Positions 12,142-23,230 of a DNA stretch of 64,000 bases are shown piece after piece (positions within the stretch are counted from its first letter, which is position 1; each line of letters starts with the position of its first letter). Position numbers and translations under genes: made by a program. The notes under the pieces were generated by a model. It worked only from the letters and a program-made list of their open reading frames with translations. It searched no databases and was not told where the DNA came from. The stretch is from Phoronis australis (lineage: Eukaryota > Phoronida > Phoronidae): NCBI GenBank assembly GCA_002633005.1, contig NMRA01000073.1, forward strand, positions 915,375 through 979,374, written 5' to 3'.

Positions 12142-12239
12142 CATATCATGTGCATGAAACTCACCTGTCTAATTTATCCTCATTTAAAATCATATCATGT
12201 GTATGAAACTCACCTGTCTAATTTGTCCTCATTTAAAAC
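12142..12239 (-). repeat. 49-bp tandem duplication spanning the gene A splice donor
   Basis: Two head-to-tail copies (12142-12190 and 12191-12239) differ at only a few positions. Each contains the exon end, the GTGAGT donor and the first intron bases. Use of the distal donor would add 49 nt and reach a stop codon immediately (GAC AGG TGA). Confidence 0.85.
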
Positions 12240-12311
12240 GTCATGTGTACAAGAATCCAATTTACGTAAAACATAATCCATGATGACGGTACAGATTCGT
12301 GTAAAGAATAG
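12214..12311 (-). CDS. Gene A, first recognised coding exon
   Basis: A 98-bp exon with acceptor ttttgtttcag|CTATTC and donor GACAG|GTGAGT. It leaves in phase 2 and completes an Arg codon with the next exon (..EDKLDR|AFQQF). The frame is open from the acceptor, and the in-frame ATG at 12281-12279 (MDYVLRKLDSCTHD) is the likely start, though an earlier coding exon cannot be excluded. The donor is duplicated: a 49-bp tandem copy places a second, identical GTGAGT 49 bases downstream. Confidence 0.78.
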
Positions 12312-12763
12312 CTGAAACAAAACCATACGTTATCCTGTTTTAGCCTATAAAGCAAGAATTAACCAAGACTAGATTACATTAATCTTTCACTTCCGACTCT
12401 CTATCAATGTCAAAAGCCTGCAACTCTTTTAAAATCAGCTGACGTCTTTTCAAGGGGAAGCCTGCCTACTTCAAATCATAACATCTGCGCTGAAACACAA
12501 GTATTTTAGCCAAGCATACTTTAACTGCACTGGTCAGAGTAGACAACTTTCCTCACGCGCACACCGCAAGGGCGTAATTCTCACTAGCAGCATCCCGAAT
12601 GTAATTTTTCTTGTGAACTGTTGCCCTTTCGGTCCGTGAGGTACGAAGATTGTCTCCCCTGCTGGAATGGAAACATTCTAACCTCGCCACCAATTCAGTA
12701 GTCCACGTTTTTCAAATGTACGCGGGATTGACTGAATCAGCAGTTCGCCCTGTTAAGCTGGCT
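12312..12763. promoter_or_regulatory. Putative divergent promoter between gene A (minus) and a plus-strand signal-anchor exon
   Basis: About 450 bp separate the first gene A exon and the ATG of the exon at 12764. The interval is free of obvious repeats and holds a CG-containing stretch around 12550-12640. No core motif is certain. The call rests only on head-to-head geometry. Confidence 0.3.
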
Positions 12764-12871
12764 ATGAAACGAAATCGAATTAGAGCTTTTACTCTCAAAA
12801 TCGGTCTCATATTATTCCTCACCGTGATGATACTCTGCTTCCAATATCAACTAGAACATCGAAACCATCAG
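12764..12871 (+). CDS. Orphan first exon of a type II membrane protein (candidate)
   Basis: It starts at an ATG (MKRNRIRAFTLKIG), a short basic cytosolic stretch. A hydrophobic span (LILFLTVMILCF) follows, then a polar stem (QYQLEHRNHQ), and it stops exactly at a GT donor, CATCAG|GTAACC, in phase 0. This is the layout of the first exon of many Golgi glycosyltransferases and sulfotransferases. I could not find the following exons: the next kilobases hold a LINE relic and then gene B on the other strand. It may be a real gene with distant exons or a stranded fragment. Confidence 0.35.
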
Positions 12872-13194
12872 GTAACCTAAAACGCTTTGTAGTTTAAATT
12901 ACAGATTCGAAAATGGAACATGTGCGCAATGTATGTGACTTGAGTTGTAGACGGAGAATTTGAAAACTCTATCGGGATGAAAGATTTTTTATTTCGCCTG
13001 TGTTCCAAAAATAGCGAAACCCAACGATTTATTCTAGAAATTCTTGTAACATTCAAAAGGAATAAATCCCACGTTAGCATCCCCAAGACGTGGAAGGTAT
13101 TTTTCATGAGCTTCGCGTTCCATACAAATGTTTACTGCCTTCGAGATTTAAAGAGACCTGATAACGTTGTTTCTAACGTGGTAACGTGGTATGA

Positions 13195-14260
13195 ACCTAT
13201 CTCTTAAATCTACCAGTAGTTGGCAACATAACATGAAATGCGCTTCTGTCTCAATCTCTCCTGTATTACAAATATTACAATTTGTTTCACTTCGAGGAAT
13301 ACCATTTCTTCTGCCGCTGAGAGTTGAAATCTAATGATCGCCATGTAAAATATCTGCTGATGTGTCATCAGCACACATAAATACTTTTCGCAAGACAATT
13401 CTGACTTAATTCCTCTGTAAAATTGTCATTTATTTGTATTTTCTACTACCGACAACCAACTTTGAAAGTTAACATCGCTCAGCTTTTGTTTGAATTCCGA
13501 AAAAATATGGTTGACCACTGACTCCCCGTTTCAACCATGCACGACGGAAACCAGTTGTTTTTAAACGGGCACACCAACTATTTCGACCGTGAAATTACAT
13601 TTCATATAACACCAAAAACATTGTTTAGAAGTCTCATCATTTTGCATTTTCAATATTTTGAAAAAATACTATATAGGCCCAGAGACCAATGACCAACTTA
13701 TTCTCCAGTATATAGGCCTACATACATGTATGTACATGTAAGACACAGATAAATCATCACTGCCGCATTTTCCCTTCGCTTTGGCGTTGGTCGTCTAATA
13801 CCAGTAGGCAGTAACCATTTACAAAATTTCGTTTGATGATCTTTTTCAATTACTTTTCTGTTGCTAGTACCCCATATCTGTGGCCCATGGAATAAAATAG
13901 ATGCTGTCATTGTGCCAAACAATTTAACAATGGGTTTCTTCTAGGCTCCGTTTTACACAGTGTTTATGCTTTCTGCTTTACATCTCTCCTGCAGCGAGTT
14001 GTCAAAATTAATCTACCAGAAAATACAATCCCTAAATATTCATTGCACTATAACTGTAAGTGCTCAATTCAAAACTTCTATAATGTTATTTTTCTGTTCT
14101 TTTCAGTTGCTCAAGTTGTTGAAACCGACTATTTTTGACCCGTAAATGTTTACATACATACTTACTTTTGTTTTAATTCTAATACACCCAATCGCCTCTG
14201 TAACTCAGCAACAGAGTCGCCAACTATGGTATCATCGTCGGCATATAGTAATGAAGCATG
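13195..14260 (-). mobile_element. Decayed non-LTR retrotransposon (LINE) 3' part
   Basis: Read on the minus strand, broken frames show the reverse-transcriptase active site LLYADDDTIVGDS (YADD codons at 14245-14234) followed by VAELQRRLGVLE. Next come the thumb-like block SILFHGPQIWGTSNRKVIEK..FCKWLL (13900-13790) and a C-terminal Cys motif region C.IC..GEIETEAHFMLCC (around 13300-13215). These occur in the order expected of L2/CR1-like elements. Several stops and frameshifts separate them, so it is a relic. Confidence 0.75.
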
Positions 14261-14805
14261 TTTTCCGGTGTTTTAAAAGCGGTTCTAAAACTTTTCCAGT
14301 CTCGATCTCTGCTCTTCATATGCAGTGTAGTTCAAAAGCCATTATATGGCGAGTCAAAGTGTAACAATAATTTGAGTGCATTTTTCATGAAAATTCATAA
14401 AATACAGCACTATTCAAAGATTAACATTGATGTAATATCCATAAAAAATACGATGTGAATTTGTATTATTGTGTACTCAGATTTCGTTGGATGAACTTGC
14501 ATATATCATATGTTGATATTATGAAGGCAAGGTCGTCTGAAGAGTCTGTGCACGTAATAGAATATTCAAGAGTGATATACCTTAACATGCGCCTATGACC
14601 AATTCAATTTCTCATATCTTTGTTACCATATGTCATCACTCATATTCCGCGAAGTTGTTAAATAGTGTAATCTGTCGTGGAATATAATATTTGATAATGC
14701 CCCTGCCCCTGTGCCCTTGCTGAGTTTACTGGGTGACGTTACATTCTTATGACGTCACGATGCATTAAGTAAATCATGAATATTATGGATTGCTACTCAA
14801 AAGAA

Positions 14806-15059
14806 CATGCGCGCACCCAGGGGGGCTCGGGGGTCTCGAAGGAGCCCCCCCATTTAGCGAAGTGGGCAAAAAGGTCCGCCCCTGAGAGACAAAAAGTCCG
14901 AGAAAATGGGACAAAAGTCCACTACATAATTGCACACGCGCACTTCACAGTGGTGCTCCCGTTTTTTTTTTCTTTTTAGTCTGCCCGCTCTTTTGTTAGA
15001 AAAAGGTCCACAACGTCAGGAATTCGAGCCCCCCATATTGAAGGCTGGGTGCGCGCATG
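14806..15059. mobile_element. 254-bp MITE with GC-rich 15-bp TIR
   Basis: The ends are perfect inverted copies of CATGCGCGCACCCAG (14806-14820 and 15045-15059). A second inverted block, GGGGGGCTCG / CGAGCCCCCC, lies just inside each end. There is no coding potential. It sits in the 3' flank of gene B, about 120 bp past its stop. Confidence 0.8.
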
Positions 15060-15182
15060 AAGAATGCCTATTTTTTCTAAAAATTACTTTGTTTCAAATT
15101 GAAAGGAAAATATATGTTCAATTGGTATCTTGCTTCATTTTTACAAAATCGCGGTTTCCAATGAATTTCTTCAAATTCATGT

Positions 15183-15404
15183 TTAAATTTTCCAGTCCGC
15201 TTTATGTCCCATTTTCATTTTCAATTCTCTCTTATTTTTTAAGCGTCTTTTGTAAATAGCTATCCATTCGCGTTCTTGATCTCGTCCGAACTTGATTGGC
15301 GTTCGTTGTCCCTCGGATGCTGGTTTGACAATCACGTCACCTCCCGGGGTAGCGTTAGTGTTCACGTTTACATTCAATTCTTCACTCGTTCCCTTGCGCA
15401 CAAC
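15183..15404 (-). CDS. Gene B, proposed terminal exon
   Basis: After a strong acceptor (tttgttttatttatacag|GTTGTG) 73 codons run to a stop: VVRKGTSEELNVNVNT..., KPASEGQRTPIKFGRDQE and a basic tail ending GHKADWKI. It enters in phase 0, matching the phase-0 donor CAA|GTAAGTAAG found inside the gene B giant exon at 16353, a near-perfect donor. The composition (no low-complexity runs, charged C-terminus) looks coding. If this splice is not used, the giant exon instead ends at its own stop at 16252 with about 33 other residues. Confidence 0.65.
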   Translation of the reverse strand, partial: VVRKGTSEELNVNVNTNATPGGDVIVKPASEGQRTPIKFGRDQEREWIAIYKRRLKNKRELKMKMGHKADWKI

Positions 15405-16353
15405 CTGTATAAATAAAACAAATCACACTGCGAGGGACTAGGTCGTACTTTTGCCCATTACCATGTTGTGAGAAACAAAAATCGTTTAAGTTTCTATTGC
15501 CTTTCTCTGCATTTCAACGTAACACATTAAAATTTTTCCAAATTGTGACATGCATAATTAGACCACATGGAGTTGCATGCGTGGTTTTAAGGTCTAGGAA
15601 CCTTGTACAGGTATAGACCACATTGAGTTGTCTCGAGGACAGTGTAAGGTTATAAGGACCCAGAGAGAGAGAGCAATGTTGCCCGAAATATACATGTTTA
15701 CCACTGTATGGTAAGAAATGCCAAGGGCACACCTTCAGATGGGAAAGACTAACCTAAAACTACGAAGGATGGACGAGAAATTGAAAGGGTGGGGTTTTGA
15801 TGGGGAAGATAAGCATTTTTTTAGTTTATCCTTCTCAGATCGCGTGTCTGGATGTTCGTGTTGTTTGTCAAACGTAAATTTCTATTCACTTGGTCGCACC
15901 CGACATTATTGTGAACACGTAGGCACGCGCAGAAATCTAGACAGTAATATTTCGTGTGAAAATAAGTTCAGGTCCAGAAAATGCTTGGTTCGACACATGG
16001 TCAACACCTTGCTGAAGTTTTCTTTACAATGTCCGTTTCTAAAACGGTTATCAAATGCCTGAGTTGCAATGGCGTGCTAATAAATTACTCAAACAATGGA
16101 ATTACTTTCACAACACAACTCCGACCTTACCACTTTGGGCCCTTCTGATTGGTCAAATCTCACAGGATGTTCCCTCCTTCCCATTGGCAGTTCGAGCTTC
16201 ATATTAAATGATAAAATCAACCTATGTTTTGATTATAATTATCTCTGAGACCTAAGGACATTCAGCAATCTGTCTCATAACTTCCCAATCAGTAATAGTC
16301 ATCTTGTTCCACCAGTTCATTTTGAAAACACTTCGCTGACAATTCTTACTTAC
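15405..16353. other. Last intron of gene B
   Basis: The interval between the proposed donor at 16353 and acceptor at 15405 holds no recognisable domain or repeat. An open plus-strand frame at 15718-16062 has no family resemblance or splice context and is not called. Confidence 0.45.
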
Positions 16354-19300
16354 TTGTGCCCGTACGCTGTTCATAGAGACCATTGACCCCTTAACAGCCA
16401 TCTCCTCTCTTGAATGATTTCCCCTCCTCGACTTCGGACGCGTGGACGATGGTGACCCCTGTCGGTCTTCACCCATTATTCTTCTTGTAACTGACGGGAC
16501 AGGTGTTACATTAATCTCCGCATCAATCTCGTCGTCACTGTCAGAATCCTTCTGTAGCAGCGTAGGCACAGACACTGCGTGGCCTTGCGACTCGAGTTCA
16601 ATTTCTTTGGCAACTTTGTTAGCTTTGACATGCATCACTTGCTGCGAATACATTGGAAGAATATCCAAAGAAGAATCTTCAGAATAACTGCTCATAGATC
16701 CTTGTTGGCTAAAGCTGGATTTAGAAGCTGACTGTTTCGTCACCTTGATTTCCGAAAAAGACGTTTTCTTCATTCCTTTTTGTTTCCCGTCTCCCGTTTT
16801 CGAAGCCTTCGCCGAATCTTTTTTCAAAATTGACTTGGATGTTGCTTTCACTGGATTTTTTTTGCCTGAGCTTACTTGTGTGATCTTACTAGATTGAGAG
16901 CAGGAATCATGGTTCACGTGCCTGCTAGAAGAGTTGTCATTTTCGTTTCCGTCGCTTCTAGTGCCTATTAGTTCCGATTTCGACTGTTGAACAGTTGATG
17001 ATTTCGTTATAGAACTTATTCTTGAACTATTTTTTGTTTCATGTTTCTCGTTTGATGGTCTCTTATGCTGCGAATGTTTACCGGAAAGCCTCCTTTTTGG
17101 CGGCATTGTGCCATCAACGTTGAAGATCAGGGAAATGTTCGCTTGCTGGTTCCATTTGCTTTCATGAACTGCTATCATTTCTTGAATAACCAGGTGTTTC
17201 AAAACATCCTTTGACTCTTGCTCAGTTTTTGGTAAATCACTGTACTTAAGATTAATGGATCCTCCTGACCCGCTTCCTCTCATTATCTGGCTCACACTTT
17301 TAAGAGCATTGATAGACGCAACGTCGTGGTGAGAGGTTACTTTCTTGCCATCCCCACTTAGCAGTGTTGGTAAAACAGCATCTATGACAGTTTGAATAAC
17401 ATGCCGAGCTGCCTCCCTCAAAGAAGCCTCTGCGTGACACCATTCGTTTGTTAGAAATTCCATGTCGCTCTTTCCAGGAAATGTATAGCTTTTAATCTCC
17501 TCCTCCAGCTGAACAAAATGCGTGACATCTAGCACGTGAGAATCTGTGCAAAAAGCAAACTGCTCCAGGTCGGACACTTCGCTACTTACAGACACGGAGC
17601 CGATATTACCTTTTGCATCCCGGTCGACATTTAAACAGAACACAAAGTTCTTGACGTCCTCGCCCGCGGAATTGAGTACAGAGTCCGATTTGGTTACTGT
17701 GTGAGAAAGTTCGTGCTTTTGTAGAACAGCTGAACTGTTTGACGTATTAATGTTTAAATGCTTTTCGGAATTTGAAATGTTTATCTTTTCATTAGAATTA
17801 AACTCGGCAGCATTGTCCTCGATGGCAAAGACTAATGAAATATTTGTCTTCTGAGTAGCGCCATCTATCACATTTTCCAAGCTGTCGCGAATAATGAGTT
17901 CGTTGAACACATTCGGATGCGCTGATTTTGGTGTTTTCGATTTTTGTGGTAAGCCGTGAATGGAAAGTTCCCCTACATGAAATTTGGAGTCTCCATGTAC
18001 AATAGTAAGCGTTTCTTTAGACGTAGCGTCAGTTAGCACTCTATTAATTGTCTCTAGCTTTTGTCCGAAGAGTGATTGTCGCCTAGTTGTTGCCGTCGGT
18101 ATTTTCGCGTCATTCTGGAGTCGATGGAACGAGGAGTGTGGAGTTTCACCCGTAATGTGGACACTCAACAGCACGGCGTCGATGACATGCTGGACAACCT
18201 GCCGTGCAGCAGCTCGCAATGCTGCTGGTAGTTCCGCCAGTGACTCTCTCGTTTGTATCGTGGTGTTTTGCTCTTGTTCTAACAGTTCTTGCAAGTGAAG
18301 GATTGATTCCAAGCTTAGAGGATGTCGCCCAACACTCGCGGATGATATGACGCCGTTAACATCTTTTTGCAGATTCACAGTGAAGACAAAATTGTCTACG
18401 TGAGTACCAGAGTCCGTAATTACTTCTTGAGATGATGGATTCATGTCGGTGGTGGGTCGCAAGTGGGCAACTTTGGCCTCAGAGTGCGACATCCGCTCTA
18501 TTTTGACCGACTCATCCGTCAAAAAAGTTACACTGATGTTTGTCTTTGCGTTCACTTCACCAAACTTTTCCTGCACCACCTCCTGGATATTCAATGTGTT
18601 GAAAAGATCACTTGCATCTCCTACTTTCTGTTCACCGGCGCTTTCTGGATCTGGTTCCTGGTACGTCACAGCGGTTATGCATTTTACACCTGTCCCTGAC
18701 GGTTTATTAGTCTTAATCGATCTGTTACTCTCAATGCTGCTGATTATTTTCTTCAGTGTGTGCGTGTCCTGATGGGATTCCGATACCACATTTGTGGCAG
18801 TTTCATCACACAAACTTTTCAGTAAGTCTAAAACCACCCCTTCTGCACAAGAATCTAAAGTTTGCGGGCTTGCTAATCCATTTCGTTTTTCCTCAATAAA
18901 TTCTTGAAGGCGTAAAATCGAGTGCACGTTAACCAAATGCCCTTGTATGGTGGCTGACGATATTTTGTTTTCCTCATCTTTGTGGAGACTGACAGCCAAA
19001 TTAATGTCATTATCTTGAAGTTGATTTTGCTGCGTTGATGAAGTCACGCTGTCTCGCCTGCCACATTCGTCAAAAACTATCGATACTCTGTTCCGCTTAA
19101 CGTGCGGTGCATTAGTAAGCGATGATGAGTTCTCGTGGTGCCCGCTGAGTCGATCTGATTTGGTTTTCTTTATCGGACATTCTCCGTTGTAAGTCAAAAC
19201 GTATTCACATTTTGTAACATTCTGATGGTCAGTTACATCTTCGTCGTCCTTCTGAGCCCGGAATGTCAAGCCAAATAAACTTTCATTTCCTTCCTCTTGC

Positions 19301-20178
19301 AACAAGCGCTCTACAAACTCAAGTTTTTCGTTAAATTCTGAAAGCTCAATTTTATCACACCACGTTGCCTTCAGCTTCTGTTCCGACTTACTGTGATTCC
19401 CTTCCCGCTGTTCGCGGTAGTACTTCAGCACCACGTCAACAACGTTTTGAATGACAGCGCGAGAAGTGGCACTTAGTTTGTCTGTTGAATCGATGTAACT
19501 ACCACTGTGTCTTTGATTTTCTTTCGTTTCCTGTTGTTCATCAATGAACTTCTTCAAGCGTCGGATGCTTTCTACATCAAGAGGATAACCGCCCACGACT
19601 GCAGACGATATATTACCGCTAACATCCCTTTCTAAATCAATGGTAAGCATCACGTTGTCCTTACTTCGGGAGCTCTTGGGAGTAATTTTTGAAGTTTTGG
19701 ATGAAAGAGAGCTTCTTTCTAAGGGCATACTTTGATGACTTTGACATGAGGGATGGATGTTTTGTTCATTATTCTGTAAAATGTCAGACTTCTGATTACG
19801 AACCTCAGTTGGTTTAGAAGTCGCCACATCATGGCAGGCTCTGTGAACGATTTCAGTTACGTAAGTCTTAACAGTCCTCACCAAAGAGGGCGCAGCGGAT
19901 AGCGTCATCATGCTACTGACCGTTTTAATCAATGTGTTGCTTGCACAAACTGCGAGTTCTGAGCACTTCGCTGTAAGAGTGGTCTTTGCACTTAACCAGG
20001 AATGCTCGTCACTTCGGGGGGTGGCATTTGCACTTCGGGGGGTGACATTTGCTGCGGTTGCTGGAAGGACGATAGTATGTGATGTTTTCGCTTTTCTTTT
20101 GACCCGTCTGAAAGCGATGACGACTGTGCCCAAAGCGCAACCAAATAGCATCAAAAACAACAGTAGAATGGCAGTTTG
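16354..20178 (-). CDS. Gene B, giant exon: membrane-anchored four-repeat protein, family not recognised
   Basis: The exon enters in phase 0 at attattttccag|CAAACTGCC and begins with a membrane span (TAILLLFLMLFGCALGTVVI) followed by a basic stop-transfer (RRVKRK). About 1,250 residues follow. Four units of about 205-245 residues start near exon residues 180, 398, 603 and 849. Each has a strand-like block (h.h.L.RD..G.ISSA.V...PL...SI..L...IEEQ), an amphipathic helix (L.AA.R.VVQ.VIDAVL), and a closing block (IQE.I.E......TNISL.F..D). A Ser/Lys-rich basic tail follows (GKKNPVKATSKSILKK, SMSSYSEDSSLD). The frame is intact over 1,275 codons. An alternative 3' end is a stop at 16252. No known domain is recognised; the helix-strand repeats and single anchor suggest a cytosolic scaffold, but this is inference. 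Confidence 0.85.
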
Positions 20179-20452
20179 CTGGAAAATAATGCAACGAACA
20201 CTGCAATCTAAACGAGATTCAATTTCATGCCTCTTTGGTTAAAATATGGAATTGGGTGCTCAACTTCAAGTCAAATAGTCTTGGCATATTCTCCTAATGT
20301 AAGTATTCCTTATTTGAAAGCACGCACGTTTTTGACGGCAGCTAAAATCAATTCACTTTATTGAAGAACCTACCACGACTACCATCAAATACGAATAAAC
20401 AGAATGCACAATACACGCAACTAGCCAGCAGAGTATTGTAACAGAAAGTCAC

Positions 20453-20654
20453 TAAAATTTTATCAGAACTTAGGAACATGTTCTCAGAGAGTTTTACCGT
20501 AGATTTGAGTTCTCTTGGAGGCGATGGTAAAATGTCGACGATTTCCATAACAGATGTAGTTGCGGGAGCATACGCTTGTGGTGTTTTAGCTACACTCATG
20601 TCGTTAGGAGAAAATAGCAAACCGTTTATCGAGCAAACAGCTAGCTTGAAGACT
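20453..20654 (-). CDS. Gene B, middle exon (conserved VC.INGLLF exon)
   Basis: A 202-bp exon with acceptor ttgtttacag|AGTC, phase 2 in and phase 0 out. It encodes VFKLAVCSINGLLFSPND, then a 50-residue Pro/Ser-containing linker. Intron position, phase and the VC.INGLLF block equal those of the gene A middle exon. The donor (ATTTTA|GTGACT) is weak but is the phase-0 GT that joins the membrane exon directly. Confidence 0.75.
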
Positions 20655-21544
20655 CTGTAAACAACATGTTTAAAAACACTTAATACTTGAAAAGTTAATG
20701 TCGTTTTGTGAAGCTTTTAGTTGAGACTGAACTTGCAACCCGCGCTGTACTGGATGGCCAGAAACTGCCAACTTCAAACTCAACCATGTTTCTAACGGCT
20801 AATCTGTCCAAAAGCAATTGATACTTTGTTCGTGTTATCCTTGTGTAAAATTACGTCACATAATTATCTTACTGAAACGGAGCTGTACCGAACGCAGAAC
20901 GTTTTTGAATAACGATTCGAATCTCACCATAAATAACGAATTTTTCTGATTAGACATTTGAATTTTCAATGCTCAATTACACAATCATGTTGTCGATGAT
21001 ACTTCCGGTATTTTACTGCCGTAAATTCAGATAGACTACAGGGGCCCGGGAGACAATGATGCAAACGTTGTTTTCCTTCTGATTCTTCGTAATGCACATA
21101 CAGTACATGAATTGCCAGCATGAAAATTACCAATCACAATAACCGTGAACCTTATACCTTAAACTTTATCCGTTCTCCTGTTACGAGAAAGAAAATTCAC
21201 ACGTGCAGTATATTGCAGAAAACTGCCTATTTCACAGGAGAGAGAACTTTCAGTCACCGGATGACAGAAATGAAGAATTTACGTAATTCATTACTCTGGG
21301 CATGCTTGAGAGGAACCGTAAGGTCTATGGTCTAGACGCCTTTCTACAATTCGACTGAGCTGTGTTTCAGTGGCTGTCTCGCCCTCGGTAATGCACTGTT
21401 TTGCGTGTTCGTATCCTACTACTATTTCGAAGGTTGAATTCTATGTTACTGCACTACTTTGGTATAAATACATGGAGTAGACACCACAATTGCCAGGTAA
21501 CTTTTACTCGTCCTACTATACAGTGTGAAAGAGTAAATTCTTAC

Positions 21545-21664
21545 GCATCCCAACCGTGCGCTTCTTCCGGTTTCTCCAAGCAATTTGTCACGGTACCAGA
21601 GATGGTTCCGGTTAGCGATCCGGTAGTATCTGCAGCACCATCGAACCCTTGAAGAAGCAAATCA
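21545..21664 (-). CDS. Gene B, upstream exon
   Basis: A 120-bp exon between a strong acceptor (tttgctttccctggcag|TGAT) and donor (GATGC|GTAAGA), phase 2 at both ends. It encodes DLLLQGFDGAADTTGSLTG to LEKPEEAHGWD and joins the next exon through an Ala codon (GC|A). It corresponds in position to the first gene A exon, whose closing residues also lead straight into the VC.INGLLF block. A start codon is not present here, so at least one more 5' exon is required. Confidence 0.7.
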
Positions 21665-21990
21665 CTGCCAGGGAAAGCAAAAGAAAAGTGGTATAGACCA
21701 TGATCCCAGCATTGTTTCGCACGTGTGGTTGATTTGAGGATTATGCAAGAATTAAAGTGTAAATTGCAAGGTCTCAACCAGTCTGAACAACAATATGCTC
21801 TAAATTCATGTTTATAATTATTATTGCTATATTCTTAATATTAACTGAATTGTACGTCGCTATAAAAAGTTATTTACATATTTGTTGCCGTGGCGTTGTA
21901 ACGCCATTGTTGTAACGGAAAATAGAAACGGCGCCATTTTCCTTCGTTACACATCTGTGACGTGGTGTTGGGGAACACAAAGAAAACAAT

Positions 21991-22260
21991 ATGGATCCCA
22001 GTGAGTACAGCAGCGTAGATGAAGAATATTTTGAAAGATACAGGGAGGGTCAGGTGGAGTTTTCAGACGATTCTGACGTTTCGGATGTGGAGGAGGAGGC
22101 GACAGACCCCATAGGAACCGTTGAATTTGTGCTCACACCTTCTCTCTAGTAGAACCGTTTCCCTTGCTCCGGTTGTCGACGATCCAGCCCCAGCCGGTTC
22201 GTGCAGTGAATATCAACGGGCAGAAGGTGCGCAGGAGTTGCGACAGAATGTTAGTGACTG
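21991..22260 (+). pseudogene. P2X7-ballast-like gene, exon 1 (one frameshift)
   Basis: The ATG at 21991 opens an acidic N-terminus (MDPSEYSSVDEEYFERYREG, then SDDSDVSDVEEEA), typical of invertebrate stand-alone P2X7 ballast proteins. The frame hits a stop at 22147. The +1 frame continues with SLAPVVDDPAPAGSCSEYQR to RQNVSD and ends at donor GACTG|GTAAGA in phase 2, which joins exon 2 to make the conserved Trp of WC.C. The shift falls in a CT-dinucleotide run (22140-22148), so slippage, a sequencing error or an inactivating mutation are all possible. The upstream 25 bases match the region upstream of the THAP gene. Confidence 0.7.
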
Positions 22261-22477
22261 GTAAGAATATTATAAATATGCATCATACTACCGCGAATTA
22301 CTACTTGGTCTTTTTTAATTTTAAGTTCAGTAGCTTTACCGGTCACTCCCAGGCGCTCTCGTCCCCACTGATGAATCATTTTTCAGCCGTGGATAAGTAC
22401 CAGTTTCAGTGATAAAAAATGGGACTCGTTGCACTTACGCAAATCACTCAACAATGTGTGGTCTTTCATTATTTGTA

Positions 22478-22640
22478 GACAGTGGCGCATTGGTTTGGGC
22501 CCCGGACTCTTGTTTGTGAGACTCGGGTTCGAATCCTGGCTTTCACTGGCAGACAATTGGGCATTGTACGAAGTTGTCTCCTACTCCCCTGAGCTCAGTC
22601 TTACTAGTGAGTGAATAAATGTATGCATGGGAAAGAATGA
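22478..22640 (+). mobile_element. tRNA-derived SINE
   Basis: Box A-like TGGCGCATTGG (22483-22493) and box B GGTTCGAATCC (22526-22536) at tRNA-like spacing, then a body with CCTGAGCTCAGTCTTACTAG. The acceptor stem does not pair and no CCA-side arm forms, so this is a SINE and not a tRNA gene. The body recurs near 58480-58560. Confidence 0.7.
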
Positions 22641-23230
22641 GAACCACCTCCCAATACTCAACTGTGTAGTGTAAACAAGAGGAAAAAAGAATTGCAATTT
22701 TGCAACTTAGACTTTCTTACCTGGGGGCCGGAGGGAATTCCATGGGTTATAAAACAGGTCACTTCATTTTCATACTCTAGGGCCAAGTCAACTTGGACCC
22801 AGAGCAATGTACACACGTTTTTCTAACCAGGTTTAGTTTGTGTAAGTCAATGCTTTCATGCCTATGTACCTAATGTTGCTGTTATTTGTGAAAATTGGTA
22901 CATGGCTTGGGTGCGAGTTGACTTGGGAAGGAACCGTCTGGTAAAGTTTCTAAAGAGTATAGAAGGCATCGGATATTGAGAAGTTTTTAAAAATGTTTAC
23001 TGTAATATTCACGATTATTAACAAAACAGACCCCTCCATCAATGAATCAGGTGTCAGCAAATCAAACTAAGTATGTCCATTCCTATATATATATCCCCCA
23101 GGCATGATCTGCCACTGCCCTGGGTGTAGCAGTATTCATTTGTATGAAAAGTAAATATCTTTACTATTTATGTGATGTTTCAAAGCTTGTTTTTTGGAAT
23201 TTAGTTTCATTTTTGTTCTGTTTTAAACAG

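Noticed and set aside
16252-16353. C-terminal 33 residues of the giant gene B frame up to the stop at 16252
   Set aside because: A near-perfect donor CAA|GTAAGT in phase 0 precedes them and a coding-like phase-0 exon lies downstream; kept only as an alternative end.
16442-20242. Plus-strand open frames opposite gene B
   Set aside because: Shadows of the 1,275-codon minus-strand frame.
22483-22548. tRNA gene
   Set aside because: Boxes A and B are present but the acceptor and D stems do not pair and a SINE body follows.
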